Origin: Pseudoalteromonas rhizosphaerae
Lineage (GTDB): Bacteria > Pseudomonadota > Gammaproteobacteria > Enterobacterales > Alteromonadaceae
Length of the DNA stretch: 64,000 nucleotides
Direction of reading: 5' to 3'
Assembly (NCBI RefSeq): GCF_902498845.1
Contig: NZ_CABVLM010000009.1
Location: 1 to 64,000 of the forward strand
Below are positions 9,107 through 17,930 of the stretch, piece by piece. The translations under genes were made by a program, and so were the position numbers. Under the pieces are notes generated by a model that saw only the letters and a list, made by a program, of their open reading frames with translations, had not been told where the DNA came from and searched no databases. Every line of letters starts with the position of its first letter. Position 1 is the stretch's first letter.

Positions 9107-10495
9107 TTAACGAGTTAAACGACGGGCACGAATTTTACGGCCTTTAATATTACCTTCCGTTAATTTTCGTAGCGCGGGCTTTGAGCTATTACGTTCGACA
9201 GCCACAAAAGCCACATTATCAAGCACATTAATTTTACCGACTTGACGCCCTGCTACGCCATCTTTACCGGTTAATGCACCTAAAATATCACCTGCGCGTA
9301 CCTTTTGCTTTTTACCTGAATCGATCATTAGTGTCACCATTTGTGGTTTGTATGGTGGCTTTTCAAGTAGGCTAAACGGCGGTAATTGTTCTGGTAAAAA
9401 ATCACATTCATAATGGTCACCAATTTGTGCCACTTTGAATTGTTCCGCATCGCCATAAATAGAGCATGCAATGCCTTTTTTACCAGCACGACCAGTACGA
9501 CCAATACGGTGTACATGGGTTTGTGGGTCATGGGCAAGGTGGTAGTTAATCACCATATCCATATCATCGATGTCTAAACCACGAGCGGCTACATCAGTGG
9601 CCACTAAAATCGAGGCGCTTTTATTAGCAAAGTGGATCAAGGTGCGCTCACGATCTCGCTGCTCTAAATCACCATGCAATGACACGGCACTGAAGCCTTC
9701 ATCAGCTAAATCATCACACACCTGTTGAGTTTCGACCTTGGTATTACAAAACACCACACAGCTTTCTGGCTGAAACTTCAGCAGCAACAATTTTAATGTA
9801 TTAAAACGTTGTTTGTTATTATCCATTTTATAAAAGTACTGTTTGATCGTACTTTTTTCTTGCTCTTCTTCAACCTTCACCATAACAGGGTTGCTTAATA
9901 CACGTTTGGCAATCGCTTCTATCGCGCGCGGAAAAGTGGCGCTAAATAATAAAGTTTGACGCTGTTTTGGAATACGCTCAATAATCGCATCCAAAGTGTC
10001 TTGAAAGCCCATATCAAGCATTTGATCGGCTTCATCAAGTACCAGAGTGTCTACATCATCTAAACGTAGCGTACCTTTGCGAATATGATCATCAACACGC
10101 CCAGGTGTGCCAACAATAATATGTGCACCATGCTCTAGTGAACCAATTTGTGGACCAATCGACACGCCACCACATAGAGTTAATATTTTTATATTGTGAA
10201 TACCACGCGCTAATTTACGCATTTCCACAGCTACTTGCTCAGCCAACTCACGGGTTGGACAAAGCACTAAAGACTGTATACGAAAACGCTTAACATTAAG
10301 CTTGGCCAACACACCTAAACTAAATGCGGCAGTTTTACCTGAGCCAGTTTTAGCTTGTGCAATGATGTCTTTACCTTCAAGCACTGGCGGCAGGCTTTGC
10401 GCCTGTACAGCGGTCATTTGGGTGTAACCTAAAGTCGATAAGTTATCGACCAAACCTGATGGTAAAGCGAGTGATGAAAAAGCTGTAGCGGTCAA
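9107..10495 (-). CDS. dbpA: ATP-dependent 23S rRNA helicase DbpA (TTG start)
   Basis: DbpA is a DEAD-box helicase that acts on 23S rRNA hairpin 92 during large-subunit assembly. From the TTG at 10495 the product is 462 residues and begins MTATAFSSL, aligning with the known DbpA N-terminus (MTAFSTL). A GGA sits about 9 nt upstream. An in-frame TTG at 10579 would add 28 residues with no counterpart in the family. Motifs are AKTGSGKT, PTREL, LDEAD, SAT and HRIGRTGRAG. The C-terminal DbpA RNA-binding domain (about 385-462, RAGDILGALTG) distinguishes it from RhlE and RhlB. Confidence 0.92.
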   Translation of the reverse strand: MTATAFSSLALPSGLVDNLSTLGYTQMTAVQAQSLPPVLEGKDIIAQAKTGSGKTAAFSLGVLAKLNVKRFRIQSLVLCPTRELAEQVAVEMRKLARGIHNIKILTLCGGVSIGPQIGSLEHGAHIIVGTPGRVDDHIRKGTLRLDDVDTLVLDEADQMLDMGFQDTLDAIIERIPKQRQTLLFSATFPRAIEAIAKRVLSNPVMVKVEEEQEKSTIKQYFYKMDNNKQRFNTLKLLLLKFQPESCVVFCNTKVETQQVCDDLADEGFSAVSLHGDLEQRDRERTLIHFANKSASILVATDVAARGLDIDDMDMVINYHLAHDPQTHVHRIGRTGRAGKKGIACSIYGDAEQFKVAQIGDHYECDFLPEQLPPFSLLEKPPYKPQMVTLMIDSGKKQKVRAGDILGALTGKDGVAGRQVGKINVLDNVAFVAVERNSSKPALRKLTEGNIKGRKIRARRLTR

Positions 10496-10719
10496 AGTAA
10501 TTTCCAGTGCAATAATTAAACATGAAAAGCCGCTGCAGATGCCCGACTTAGTTATGCTGCATAATAGCAGAATATACAAATTGCTACCATTAAGCTGACC
10601 ATATTCTCAATAAACATTCACCATAACATCACCACCGATAGGCATTTATCTCATCTACTTTTGTTGCTCAGTATTAAATGCTTTAATAACCCTCACTTGA
10701 AAATATAACCAGGTCAATA

Positions 10720-12123
10720 ATGAAAAAAATCATCACCGGATTACTGCTAGCCGGCAGCTTTTTAGCCAATGCCGCCGAGCCTGAATTTACCGCAAAGCAA
10801 CTTCAGCAAGTCACCGAACTAAGAACTAATGCCAGTAACAGCGAGTTAAGCTATCAATTGCTTGAATCGCTTACTACTGAAATAGGACCTCGCTTACCTG
10901 GTACAGAAAATGATAAAAAAGCCGTTGCGTGGGCCCAAGCTAAATTTAAAGAGCTTGGTTTTGATAAAGTATGGCTAGAAGAGGCAACCTTTCCTGAATG
11001 GCGCCGTTTTAGTGAAAGTGGCAAAATTTTAACGCCAAGCGAGCAACCTTTGCACCTAACAGCATTAGGCCACAGCGTTAGCACACCGAAAGATGGCATT
11101 ACCGCTGAAGTTGTATTATTTGAAACGCTTGATGAACTTATCGCAGCACCAGCAAACAGCTTAAAAGGTAAAATAGCTTATATAAATTACCATATGAACC
11201 GCCATATTGATGGCAATGGTTATGGTCCTGCTGTTCGTGCTCGCTCAACAGGTTCAGTTGAGGCTGCAAAAAAAGGCGCGATTGGTTATATGATGCGTTC
11301 TGTTAGCACCGCACACCACCGCTTTGCTCATACCGGTGGCAGTCACTATCAAGAAGGTGTTACGAAAATCCCTAATGTGACCATTGCTAACCCTGATGCA
11401 GATCAGCTAGCTCGATTAGTTGCACTAGGTAAAAATGTTACCGTAAATATCAATGTGCAAACTGAAGATCGCGGCCAAGGTACTGGCTATAACGTGATTG
11501 GTCAGTTCAATGGCACACAAAACCCTGAACAGTACGTACTTATTGGCGGTCATTTAGATTCTTGGGATTTAGGCACTGGCGCACTTGATGATGGTGCAGG
11601 CGTTGCGTTAACCATGGCTGCTGCCAAACATATTAGTGAAATAAAACGTCCTAAACGCAGCATTCGTGTAGTGTTATTTGCCGCTGAAGAGCTAGGATTA
11701 TGGGGCGCTAAAGCTTATTTCAAAAAGCATGCAAATGAACTTGATAAAATTGTTGCCGCAGCTGAATCTGACTTTGGTGCTGATGTAGTGTATGGCTTTG
11801 AATCGAATGTATCTGCAGCCTCGTTGCCAGTAGTGCGTGCAATAGCCAAGCAACTTGCGCCGCTAAATGTTGAATACATAGGTAAAAATAGCGCTAATGG
11901 TGGGCCTGATTTAATTCCATTTAAAAATGCCACCAGCGCGCCAATTTTTGAGCTGCACCAAGACGGTACTGATTACTTTGACTACCATCACACTGCTGAT
12001 GATACGCTTGATAAGATCGATCCGGCTAAACTTAAGCAAAATACCGCAGCATATGCTGTATTTGCGTTTATGGCAGCTGATGCTAAAACTACAATTAAAG
12101 CAAAGCCTGTAGCGAGTAAATAA
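10720..12123 (+). CDS. Secreted M28-family metallopeptidase (carboxypeptidase Q-like)
   Basis: An exported zinc exopeptidase of 467 residues. A signal peptide (1-18, ending ANA) precedes the mature protein. A PA-type insert sits at about 110-250. The catalytic M28 core is near 265-450 with the two-metal ligand pattern: GGHLDSWDLG, the bridging Asp in ALDDGAG, the catalytic Glu pair in AAEELG, the Asp in AESDFG, and a late His in YHHTADD. All expected ligands are visible. It probably releases single residues from peptides in the periplasm or outside the cell. A weak AGGT Shine-Dalgarno precedes the ATG. Exact exopeptidase polarity cannot be told from sequence. Confidence 0.88.
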   Translation: MKKIITGLLLAGSFLANAAEPEFTAKQLQQVTELRTNASNSELSYQLLESLTTEIGPRLPGTENDKKAVAWAQAKFKELGFDKVWLEEATFPEWRRFSESGKILTPSEQPLHLTALGHSVSTPKDGITAEVVLFETLDELIAAPANSLKGKIAYINYHMNRHIDGNGYGPAVRARSTGSVEAAKKGAIGYMMRSVSTAHHRFAHTGGSHYQEGVTKIPNVTIANPDADQLARLVALGKNVTVNINVQTEDRGQGTGYNVIGQFNGTQNPEQYVLIGGHLDSWDLGTGALDDGAGVALTMAAAKHISEIKRPKRSIRVVLFAAEELGLWGAKAYFKKHANELDKIVAAAESDFGADVVYGFESNVSAASLPVVRAIAKQLAPLNVEYIGKNSANGGPDLIPFKNATSAPIFELHQDGTDYFDYHHTADDTLDKIDPAKLKQNTAAYAVFAFMAADAKTTIKAKPVASK

Positions 12124-12167
12124 GCTAACCAAACATACTTTCTTACAGTTTTCTGCTTTGCATCTAA

Positions 12168-12203
12168 CCTTCCTTGTTTTAATTTAACGTAAAACAAGGA
12201 AGG
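12168..12203 (+). repeat. 14-bp perfect hairpin overlapping a ribosome-binding site
   Basis: CCTTCCTTGTTTTA (12168-12181) pairs perfectly with TAAAACAAGGAAGG (12190-12203) across an 8-nt loop. No T tract follows, so it is not a standard intrinsic terminator in this direction. The right arm contains the AAGGAAGG purine run that could serve as Shine-Dalgarno for the next gene (ATG 12216). Folding could mask that site, or the hairpin may only protect the 3' end of the peptidase mRNA. Confidence 0.7.
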
Positions 12204-12215
12204 GAAAAAGGTCAT

Positions 12216-13154
12216 ATGCTACTATTCAATACCAGCGATTCATTGTCGTTTTTCAGCCAAACAAAAACCTGCCCATACTGTCATCACGATGACTATCGAC
12301 TACAAAACCAAAGCCGCTTTTTGCGTTTTTCAATTGTCCCTATGCTGCCATTAGCATGGCATTACCAATACCAGTGTAGCCATTGTCAGCACAATGTGCA
12401 GCTTTCAATTATGCAACTGCCATGGTTAGAAAAGCTTTCTTTGATCAAATATTTTATAGGCTCGATATTACTTATCTGGTTATCAATTTACTTCTATACA
12501 CAACATCTTGATGAGCTAAAAGCCAAGCAAGCAATACTCAGCCAGCCACAAGCATTCGATACTTACTTGGTACATGCTGATAAGTTTTCTAACGAACCAT
12601 TGCGCCCTGAAAACCTAAAAGTAGCTCAAGTACTCGAGTTTGATGACCAAAATATCACCTTTCAAATCAGCAATTATCGCTATAAACGCGACAGCGGCAT
12701 TACTATGGCTATGCGTACCAGCTTATTGATACAAAAAGATTATTTCTCATCAAAAACAATAACTTTACCGCGCAGCGAAGTACAGCGTTTATATGAGGAT
12801 GGTGCTATTTATGATGTACTACGCCCTTATGCATATAGCTTATATGGTGGTTTTGTGATGTTCCCACCACGCCCTAAACCGCTATATGAAGGGTTGAAGC
12901 TTAATAAAAATAATCAGCAAGGCATCATCTATTACAAAGATGGGTTATTTCCTGAAGCGTTCGAAAGCTTTTTACTCGCCAGCAAAGAAGGCTCACAATG
13001 GGGTCAGCTTAATACTGCGCAAATGTATCGTGATGGTGAAGGGGTAGAAAAAGATATCAGCCAAGCTATTTATTGGTATCAACAAGCTGCAGGGCAAAAT
13101 AACCACAAAGCCAAAGTACAATTAAAAGAACTCTGTCTAAAACATGCTTGCTAG
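12216..13154 (+). CDS. Zinc-ribbon / single-pass membrane protein with Sel1 repeat
   Basis: A 312-residue protein I do not recognise as a named family. It begins with a two-knuckle Cys pattern (CPYC at 19-22 and CSHC at 54-57) that looks like a zinc ribbon. One membrane helix follows (about 79-95), then a region of unknown fold (100-235). A C-terminal Sel1/TPR segment (about 245-300, NTAQMYRDGEGVEKD then AIYWYQQAA) ends the protein. The ribbon would be cytoplasmic and the Sel1 part periplasmic if the helix is N-in. It is preceded by the hairpin at 12168-12203 and by a nearer AAAAAGG 4 nt from the ATG. Sel1 repeats usually mediate protein contacts; function unknown. Confidence 0.72.
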   Translation: MLLFNTSDSLSFFSQTKTCPYCHHDDYRLQNQSRFLRFSIVPMLPLAWHYQYQCSHCQHNVQLSIMQLPWLEKLSLIKYFIGSILLIWLSIYFYTQHLDELKAKQAILSQPQAFDTYLVHADKFSNEPLRPENLKVAQVLEFDDQNITFQISNYRYKRDSGITMAMRTSLLIQKDYFSSKTITLPRSEVQRLYEDGAIYDVLRPYAYSLYGGFVMFPPRPKPLYEGLKLNKNNQQGIIYYKDGLFPEAFESFLLASKEGSQWGQLNTAQMYRDGEGVEKDISQAIYWYQQAAGQNNHKAKVQLKELCLKHAC

Positions 13155-13220
13155 TAGCAATTTTATAACAGCTTCAGACTCGCAAGCTGTTGTTACAAAA
13201 TAAGATCACTAGTTTATAAT

Positions 13221-13250
13221 AAAAATGGCAGGCCAAAGCTTGCCATTTTT
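13221..13250. terminator. Bidirectional terminator between convergent genes
   Basis: AAAAATGGCA and TGCCATTTTT form a perfect 10-bp stem around a 10-nt loop, with A tract on one side and T tract on the other. It fits termination of both the Sel1 gene (right) and the S9 peptidase gene (left). Confidence 0.88.
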
Positions 13251-13266
13251 ATGCAAACATATTTTT

Positions 13267-15225
13267 TCACAATGTTAAATGTTGCTCTAAAAACGCTAAC
13301 ACTTTTTTATAGTAGTATGTTCTATGTTCTTCTTTATAAAAACCATGCCCTTCATCTTCAAGCAGTTCATATATATAAGGATGTTTAGCTTTTTTAAGAG
13401 CCGCAATAAGTGATTCGGCTTGTTCAATCGGTGCACGCTGATCTTCACCACCATGTACTATCAGCACTGGAGCCTTTAACTTATCAATATTATAGCTAGG
13501 TGAAAAAGCCTTTAATTGCGCTTCATCTGTGCCTATAACAGTTTCTAAATAGTTGACACCTGAACTATATTGCTGAGTATCACCTTCGTTATACATTAGG
13601 GGTAAATCATAAATCCCCATTAAACCAATGGCGCATTTAAACATGTTGGGTTCTAAAATCGCACTTTGCAGCGCAGAGTACCCACCAAAACTTGACCCCA
13701 TAATACAAATATTGTCTTTATTAACTGTACCATCTGCAATTAATAACTTTACGCCATCAATAATGTCATACTGAACATTCTCTCCCCATTGACGATAACC
13801 CGCTTTTTGAAAATTCATGCCAAAGCCTTTTGAGCCACGAAAATTCACTCTCAGCACCGCAATCCCCTTATTAGCCAGCATCTGTACCTCTGGATCATAT
13901 CCCCAATAATCTCGAGCAATAGGCCCACCATGCGGCATAACCACTAAAGGTAAGTTTTTCTCAACTTTACCGTTAGGTACGGTTAGATATGCAAGAACCT
14001 GTAAACCATCACGACTTTTAAATCGAATAGGCGTAGTTTGCGCCATATCAGCTTCTTTAATCCAACCCCGTGTAGAAAAAAGAATCCGTAATTTATTGCT
14101 TTTCGCATCATAGAGATAAAACTGACCTGGGTTAATATCACTAGAGGCATAAATGATACTTTTGTCACCTACTTCAGTGCTACTAATAAGCTGTACTTGG
14201 TTACCAGGTAATGCACCTAGCATATCTTTTAAACGTTTACTTTTTTCTGATTCACTATCTATAAACGAGTAACTTGGATAATCCGCTTCAGTCTCAATGG
14301 CAAATAATTCTTTAGTTACTTCATCGACCCACACATGCTTTGGTGATACCTGTTTATCTTGAAATATCTGTGTTGCTTTATTAGTGATTAAATTTATTTT
14401 TATTAAGCCTTCAGCTTCACCATTTGAAGATGCCATCGCATAGACAAAATTACCCGTTTTATCAAATGTTTCAAGGCTTATATCAGTGTAATTAACACCC
14501 GTTAAATCCAACTCTTTCCAACTCCCTCCTTCTGGCTCTCTGATATGTATTTTTGCATTGAGGTAATCGTCTGTTGAAATTGCAATACGAACATTACCTT
14601 CATGATCAGTTAAAAATCGCCCCATTGGCATTGGTGAACGAGTAATTTGAGTACGTAAGCCACGATACACATCAACCTCATATACAACCGAAGTTGGCTC
14701 GTTACTGGCAGTCCAAGGATAAGTTACTACCAATACCTTTTTATCATCATGGAGTAGTGGATCAAGTAAGTAAGAAGTACCATTAACTGGCGTTTGCTTT
14801 TTTACACGCGAACCTATTTGCTGCTCGCCATGCATACCGATGACATACTTACCACGGCTACCGTCAGCATTTATTGCAAACAATTCTCCATAATAAATAG
14901 GCGTATCTTGCCACCCTCTTAAGTATTCTTTTTCAAGAATGACACGCTCATTATTAACCCAGTGATATTCACCAACCTGCGCATTACCAGGAAAACTAAC
15001 AGCATGAATTACAGAAAACTTACTGGTGTCTACAATTATTAATGAATTTTTACCTTCCAGTTTTTTAATAGCCCCAATATAGCTGCCATCAGGCGAAATA
15101 GTAACGCGGCTAAATTCATCAGCTTTACTGAAGTTATCAACAGAGAGTGACTTTGAATTAACAGTGCCAGTAAAAGTAAGCGAAAATACCAATATCACTA
15201 ATATAAAGAGGGAAAGCCTAAACAT
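13267..15225 (-). CDS. Secreted S9-family prolyl oligopeptidase-type serine peptidase
   Basis: Exported serine peptidase of 652 residues. A hydrophobic signal sequence (about 1-25) is followed by a beta-propeller-like region and a C-terminal alpha/beta-hydrolase domain. The nucleophile Ser512 lies in GSSFGG, followed by an Asp in HGGEDQ and a His in DEGHGF. Such enzymes release dipeptides or cut short peptides, often after Ala or Pro. I start at 15225 because GGAG lies exactly 6 nt upstream; the in-frame ATG at 15237 overlaps that Shine-Dalgarno. It is convergent with the Sel1 gene and monocistronic. The S9C-like acylaminoacyl/dipeptidyl subfamily is likely but the substrate is uncertain. Confidence 0.88.
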   Translation of the reverse strand: MFRLSLFILVILVFSLTFTGTVNSKSLSVDNFSKADEFSRVTISPDGSYIGAIKKLEGKNSLIIVDTSKFSVIHAVSFPGNAQVGEYHWVNNERVILEKEYLRGWQDTPIYYGELFAINADGSRGKYVIGMHGEQQIGSRVKKQTPVNGTSYLLDPLLHDDKKVLVVTYPWTASNEPTSVVYEVDVYRGLRTQITRSPMPMGRFLTDHEGNVRIAISTDDYLNAKIHIREPEGGSWKELDLTGVNYTDISLETFDKTGNFVYAMASSNGEAEGLIKINLITNKATQIFQDKQVSPKHVWVDEVTKELFAIETEADYPSYSFIDSESEKSKRLKDMLGALPGNQVQLISSTEVGDKSIIYASSDINPGQFYLYDAKSNKLRILFSTRGWIKEADMAQTTPIRFKSRDGLQVLAYLTVPNGKVEKNLPLVVMPHGGPIARDYWGYDPEVQMLANKGIAVLRVNFRGSKGFGMNFQKAGYRQWGENVQYDIIDGVKLLIADGTVNKDNICIMGSSFGGYSALQSAILEPNMFKCAIGLMGIYDLPLMYNEGDTQQYSSGVNYLETVIGTDEAQLKAFSPSYNIDKLKAPVLIVHGGEDQRAPIEQAESLIAALKKAKHPYIYELLEDEGHGFYKEEHRTYYYKKVLAFLEQHLTL

Positions 15226-15490
15226 ATTTAACTCCATTTAACATTTTAATTATTATTATCATCTATTTAACAATAACTAAAAAGAACTCAATTATCTACA
15301 TTTTTAGGGGCATTATCAGCTTTAATTTATGACAAAATACGAAGCAAATAGGCTGTATTTTTTGCTATCCGACAAATTATAAATAGATATTATTCTCTAT
15401 AGCTTCAAAATTATTTTCAATTCAAAAAATCATTAGTATGTGCCACAGCTGTTTTGCTAAATCATAATTCTCAGGTCTTTACTTTGCTTT

Positions 15491-15505
15491 TGTTACACTA
15501 TAACA
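15491..15505 (+). promoter_or_regulatory. Zur-like operator 1
   Basis: TGTTACACTATAACA differs at one position from the gammaproteobacterial Zur palindrome TGTTATAnTATAACA. It lies 35 bp upstream of the start codon of the His-rich lipoprotein. The rest of the 15226-15490 gap is very AT-rich with no other recognisable element. Confidence 0.7.
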
Positions 15506-15509
15506 TAAC

Positions 15510-15524
15510 CGACATATTATAACA
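15510..15524 (+). promoter_or_regulatory. Zur-like operator 2
   Basis: CGACATATTATAACA has a perfect right half (TATAACA) and a degenerate left half relative to the Zur palindrome. It starts four bases after operator 1 ends. Two adjacent sites suggest cooperative repression by zinc-loaded Zur; repressor binding is inferred. Confidence 0.55.
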
Positions 15525-15540
15525 AAACACCGGACTGTTT

Positions 15541-16830
15541 ATGATTTTACCTAACTTTAAAACTTGCTTAATTGCCTCTATGGTTGCTGTACTGTGTGCC
15601 TGTAACAGTGAAATTGATGACCTTGTAGATAAAAATGCTGAGCAGAAAGATGACCATGACCACACCGAAATCACTGCAAAAGGGCGATTAGCGATTAGCC
15701 ATGCTGATATTGCTAACGTATCTGTTTTTAACGCTGACAACAACTCGTTGCTGGAGACCTTTAATACCAGCAACATAATAAGTGGTCTATATGCCAGTCC
15801 TAATTTCCGTTATGCAGTATTGATCCAGCGAGCAGAAAATTATGTTGAGTTCATTGACGGTGGATTATTTACAGAAGATCATGGTGATCACCAACATGGT
15901 TATGAACAGCAACCCGAGCTGCATGATTTAATCTTTAGCGATAGTAAACCAACCCATTTTGATGTCAGTGAACAGCAAGCTGCACTGTTTTTTGATGGCG
16001 ATCTTGATGCAGGGATCCCTGCAAGCTTTGTGTTATTAAGTGATGAATCACTTGCTGCTGGGAAAACGTTAGCAGCACATAGCTTTAACAATGCCATGCA
16101 TGGTACAGCGCAAATTCGCGGTGAATCGGTAATAACAACTTATCGCAGCGAAGATATAACTAGCGTGCTGCCAAATTATGTTGAACAACTGCATATTCAT
16201 GGTGATCACTTTCATCAAGAACAGCGGTTTGCAGTGGATTGCCCTGCACTACATGGCAGTGCGCAAAATCACCAGCATATCGCTTTTGGCTGTAGCGATG
16301 GTGTATTAGTTATAACTGAAAAAGGTGGTGTGTTTAACGCAGCCAAAGTAGCTAATCTCAACAGCTTTGCTGAAGGTACGCGTATTGGCACAATTAAAGC
16401 GAGTGAACACAGCGAACTATTTTTAGGTATTGCACAAAGTAAGCTTTTTTACACCATCGACCCAGCATCAGCTGAAATGACACAGCTTGCATGGCAACAA
16501 AATACTGAAAATACCGTATTAGCAAGTGCACTGGATAGGATTACCGGCGAGTTTTATGTACTTGAAAGTGATGGTTTCTTGTCAGTGCTACATGCTGAAG
16601 ATGATTGGCAAGTCAGCGCACGCTTTAAAGTACTCGAAAACCCAGCTGGTAACTATGCACTCGCGGCCTCAGCGGCCGACGATACTTTATATATCAGTGA
16701 TGCAAACAACCAAACAGTATTAAGTATCGACACCCATGAGCAAACGACTAAAACTATTCTTAACCTTGATTTTATCCCTAATCAAATTACCTGGTTAGGT
16801 ATAGCTGCTGAATCAAAACATGAACACTAA
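15541..16830 (+). CDS. His-rich lipoprotein, AztD-like periplasmic zinc metallochaperone
   Basis: A 429-residue exported protein. The leader ends in a slightly atypical lipobox (LCAC, Cys21). The mature N-terminus carries DDHDHTE, followed by EDHGDHQHG near 112-120 and HIHGDHFH at 218-225. All three are clusters suited to zinc. The remainder reads as repeated beta strands ending in hydrophobic-Asp-Gly turns (e.g. TLYISDANNQ), consistent with a beta-propeller. This combination is that of AztD, which hands zinc to the solute-binding protein of an ABC importer. No aztABC or znu genes are in the window. Two Zur-like boxes precede the gene and a terminator follows it, so it is probably a single-gene transcript induced by zinc starvation. 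Family call moderate, metal link good. Confidence 0.68.
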   Translation: MILPNFKTCLIASMVAVLCACNSEIDDLVDKNAEQKDDHDHTEITAKGRLAISHADIANVSVFNADNNSLLETFNTSNIISGLYASPNFRYAVLIQRAENYVEFIDGGLFTEDHGDHQHGYEQQPELHDLIFSDSKPTHFDVSEQQAALFFDGDLDAGIPASFVLLSDESLAAGKTLAAHSFNNAMHGTAQIRGESVITTYRSEDITSVLPNYVEQLHIHGDHFHQEQRFAVDCPALHGSAQNHQHIAFGCSDGVLVITEKGGVFNAAKVANLNSFAEGTRIGTIKASEHSELFLGIAQSKLFYTIDPASAEMTQLAWQQNTENTVLASALDRITGEFYVLESDGFLSVLHAEDDWQVSARFKVLENPAGNYALAASAADDTLYISDANNQTVLSIDTHEQTTKTILNLDFIPNQITWLGIAAESKHEH

Positions 16831-16876
16831 TTAATTCAAGCAAATAACTTTCATAGCATTCCCTTGCTAATTCATT

Positions 16877-16906
16877 GCCAGCAAATTTACTTTGCTGGCT
16901 TTTTTG
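16877..16906 (+). terminator. Terminator of the zinc lipoprotein gene, overlapping the yedI 3' end
   Basis: GCCAGCAAA and TTTGCTGGC form a perfect 9-bp stem with a 5-nt loop followed by a run of T. The loop contains the yedI stop codon (16887-16889), and the right arm plus T tract encode the last yedI residues. Confidence 0.88.
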
Positions 16907-17807
16907 CTTTCATGCTGACAATTCCATGATGAACTAACACAGCAATCGCACCGGCTAATACACCTAATAAACCATCGAACAGTAAAGGCGCAATAATCTC
17001 TCCCAGCGTACCTAAGTTTGCCAGTGCAAACTCAGCAACAGCGGTTTGCCAATGATGCAACACACTAATACCATGCACTAAAATTCCTCCACCCACTAAA
17101 AACATCGCTACCGTACCTGCAAATGCTAAAAACGCCATTAAACGTGGTGCTGCGGCTAATAAACCTTTACCTAATAATGCTTTAAAACGGTTTCCTGTTT
17201 GCTGTGCTTGGTTAAGCAAATACAAACCAGCATCATCGAGTTTTACAATCCCTGCCACTAACCCATAAACGCCTATGGTCATGATCACCGCAATAACACT
17301 TAAGACTAGCGCTTGATTTAGTAAACTTGCACCCGCCACGGTGCCTAGAGTGATAACTATTATTTCTGCCGATAAAATAAAGTCGGTTCGAATAGCCCCT
17401 TTTACTTTTTGTTTTTCGTACTCAACTAAATCTAAATTTTCGACAGCATCTACATCATCATTTTTCGTAGCTGGTAATAACTTTTCAACTAACTTTTCTG
17501 CACCTTCAAAACACAAAAATAATCCACCAACCATCAATAAAGGTGTAATAAGCCAAGGCAGCCAGACACTTATTAATAACGCTGCAGGAACTAAAATAGC
17601 TTTATTTAAAAATGAGCCTTTCGCTACCGCCCACACGACCGGTAGCTCACGATCGGCAGTGACTCCTGTCACTTGTTGCGCGTTTAAGGCTAAATCATCC
17701 CCTAATACACCCGCAGTTTTCTTCGTGGCGACTTTACTCATAGTGGCAATATCATCTAATAAAGTGGTGATATCGTCCAATAATGTCAATAGGTTAGTAC
17801 CTGCCAT
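16887..17807 (-). CDS. yedI: DUF808 family inner membrane protein YedI
   Basis: A 306-residue integral membrane protein matching YedI/DUF808. It has the characteristic start (MAGTNLLTLLDDI), a conserved cytoplasmic segment rich in Asp, Lys and Thr (residues 20-60), and about six hydrophobic helices (e.g. AILVPAALLISVWLP, LMVGGLFLCFEG, VLSVIAVIMTIG). The biochemical role of the family is unknown. The gene converges on the zinc lipoprotein gene and shares its terminator hairpin. The spacing does not suggest an operon with anything else. Confidence 0.9.
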   Translation of the reverse strand: MAGTNLLTLLDDITTLLDDIATMSKVATKKTAGVLGDDLALNAQQVTGVTADRELPVVWAVAKGSFLNKAILVPAALLISVWLPWLITPLLMVGGLFLCFEGAEKLVEKLLPATKNDDVDAVENLDLVEYEKQKVKGAIRTDFILSAEIIVITLGTVAGASLLNQALVLSVIAVIMTIGVYGLVAGIVKLDDAGLYLLNQAQQTGNRFKALLGKGLLAAAPRLMAFLAFAGTVAMFLVGGGILVHGISVLHHWQTAVAEFALANLGTLGEIIAPLLFDGLLGVLAGAIAVLVHHGIVSMKAKKPAK

Positions 17808-17930
17808 CTCATTTCCTTTGCAGTTAAAAAATTTATAATAATCAACATAGCCTAAACAAGTATTTTCACCAAAGGTTAATTTTCGTTTGCTATGCTAGTT
17901 GCTAAACATATTTAGCCAAGGTACTTGTTA

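Noticed and set aside
10496..10579. Upstream TTG start extending DbpA by 28 residues
   Set aside because: The extension is Cys- and hydrophobic-rich with no match to the family start; the TTG at 10495 aligns with known DbpA and has a GGA upstream.
17341..17838. 165-codon open frame on the plus strand opposite yedI
   Set aside because: Shadow frame: low-complexity Ser/Thr/Asn product, no ribosome-binding site, fully antisense to the well-supported yedI.
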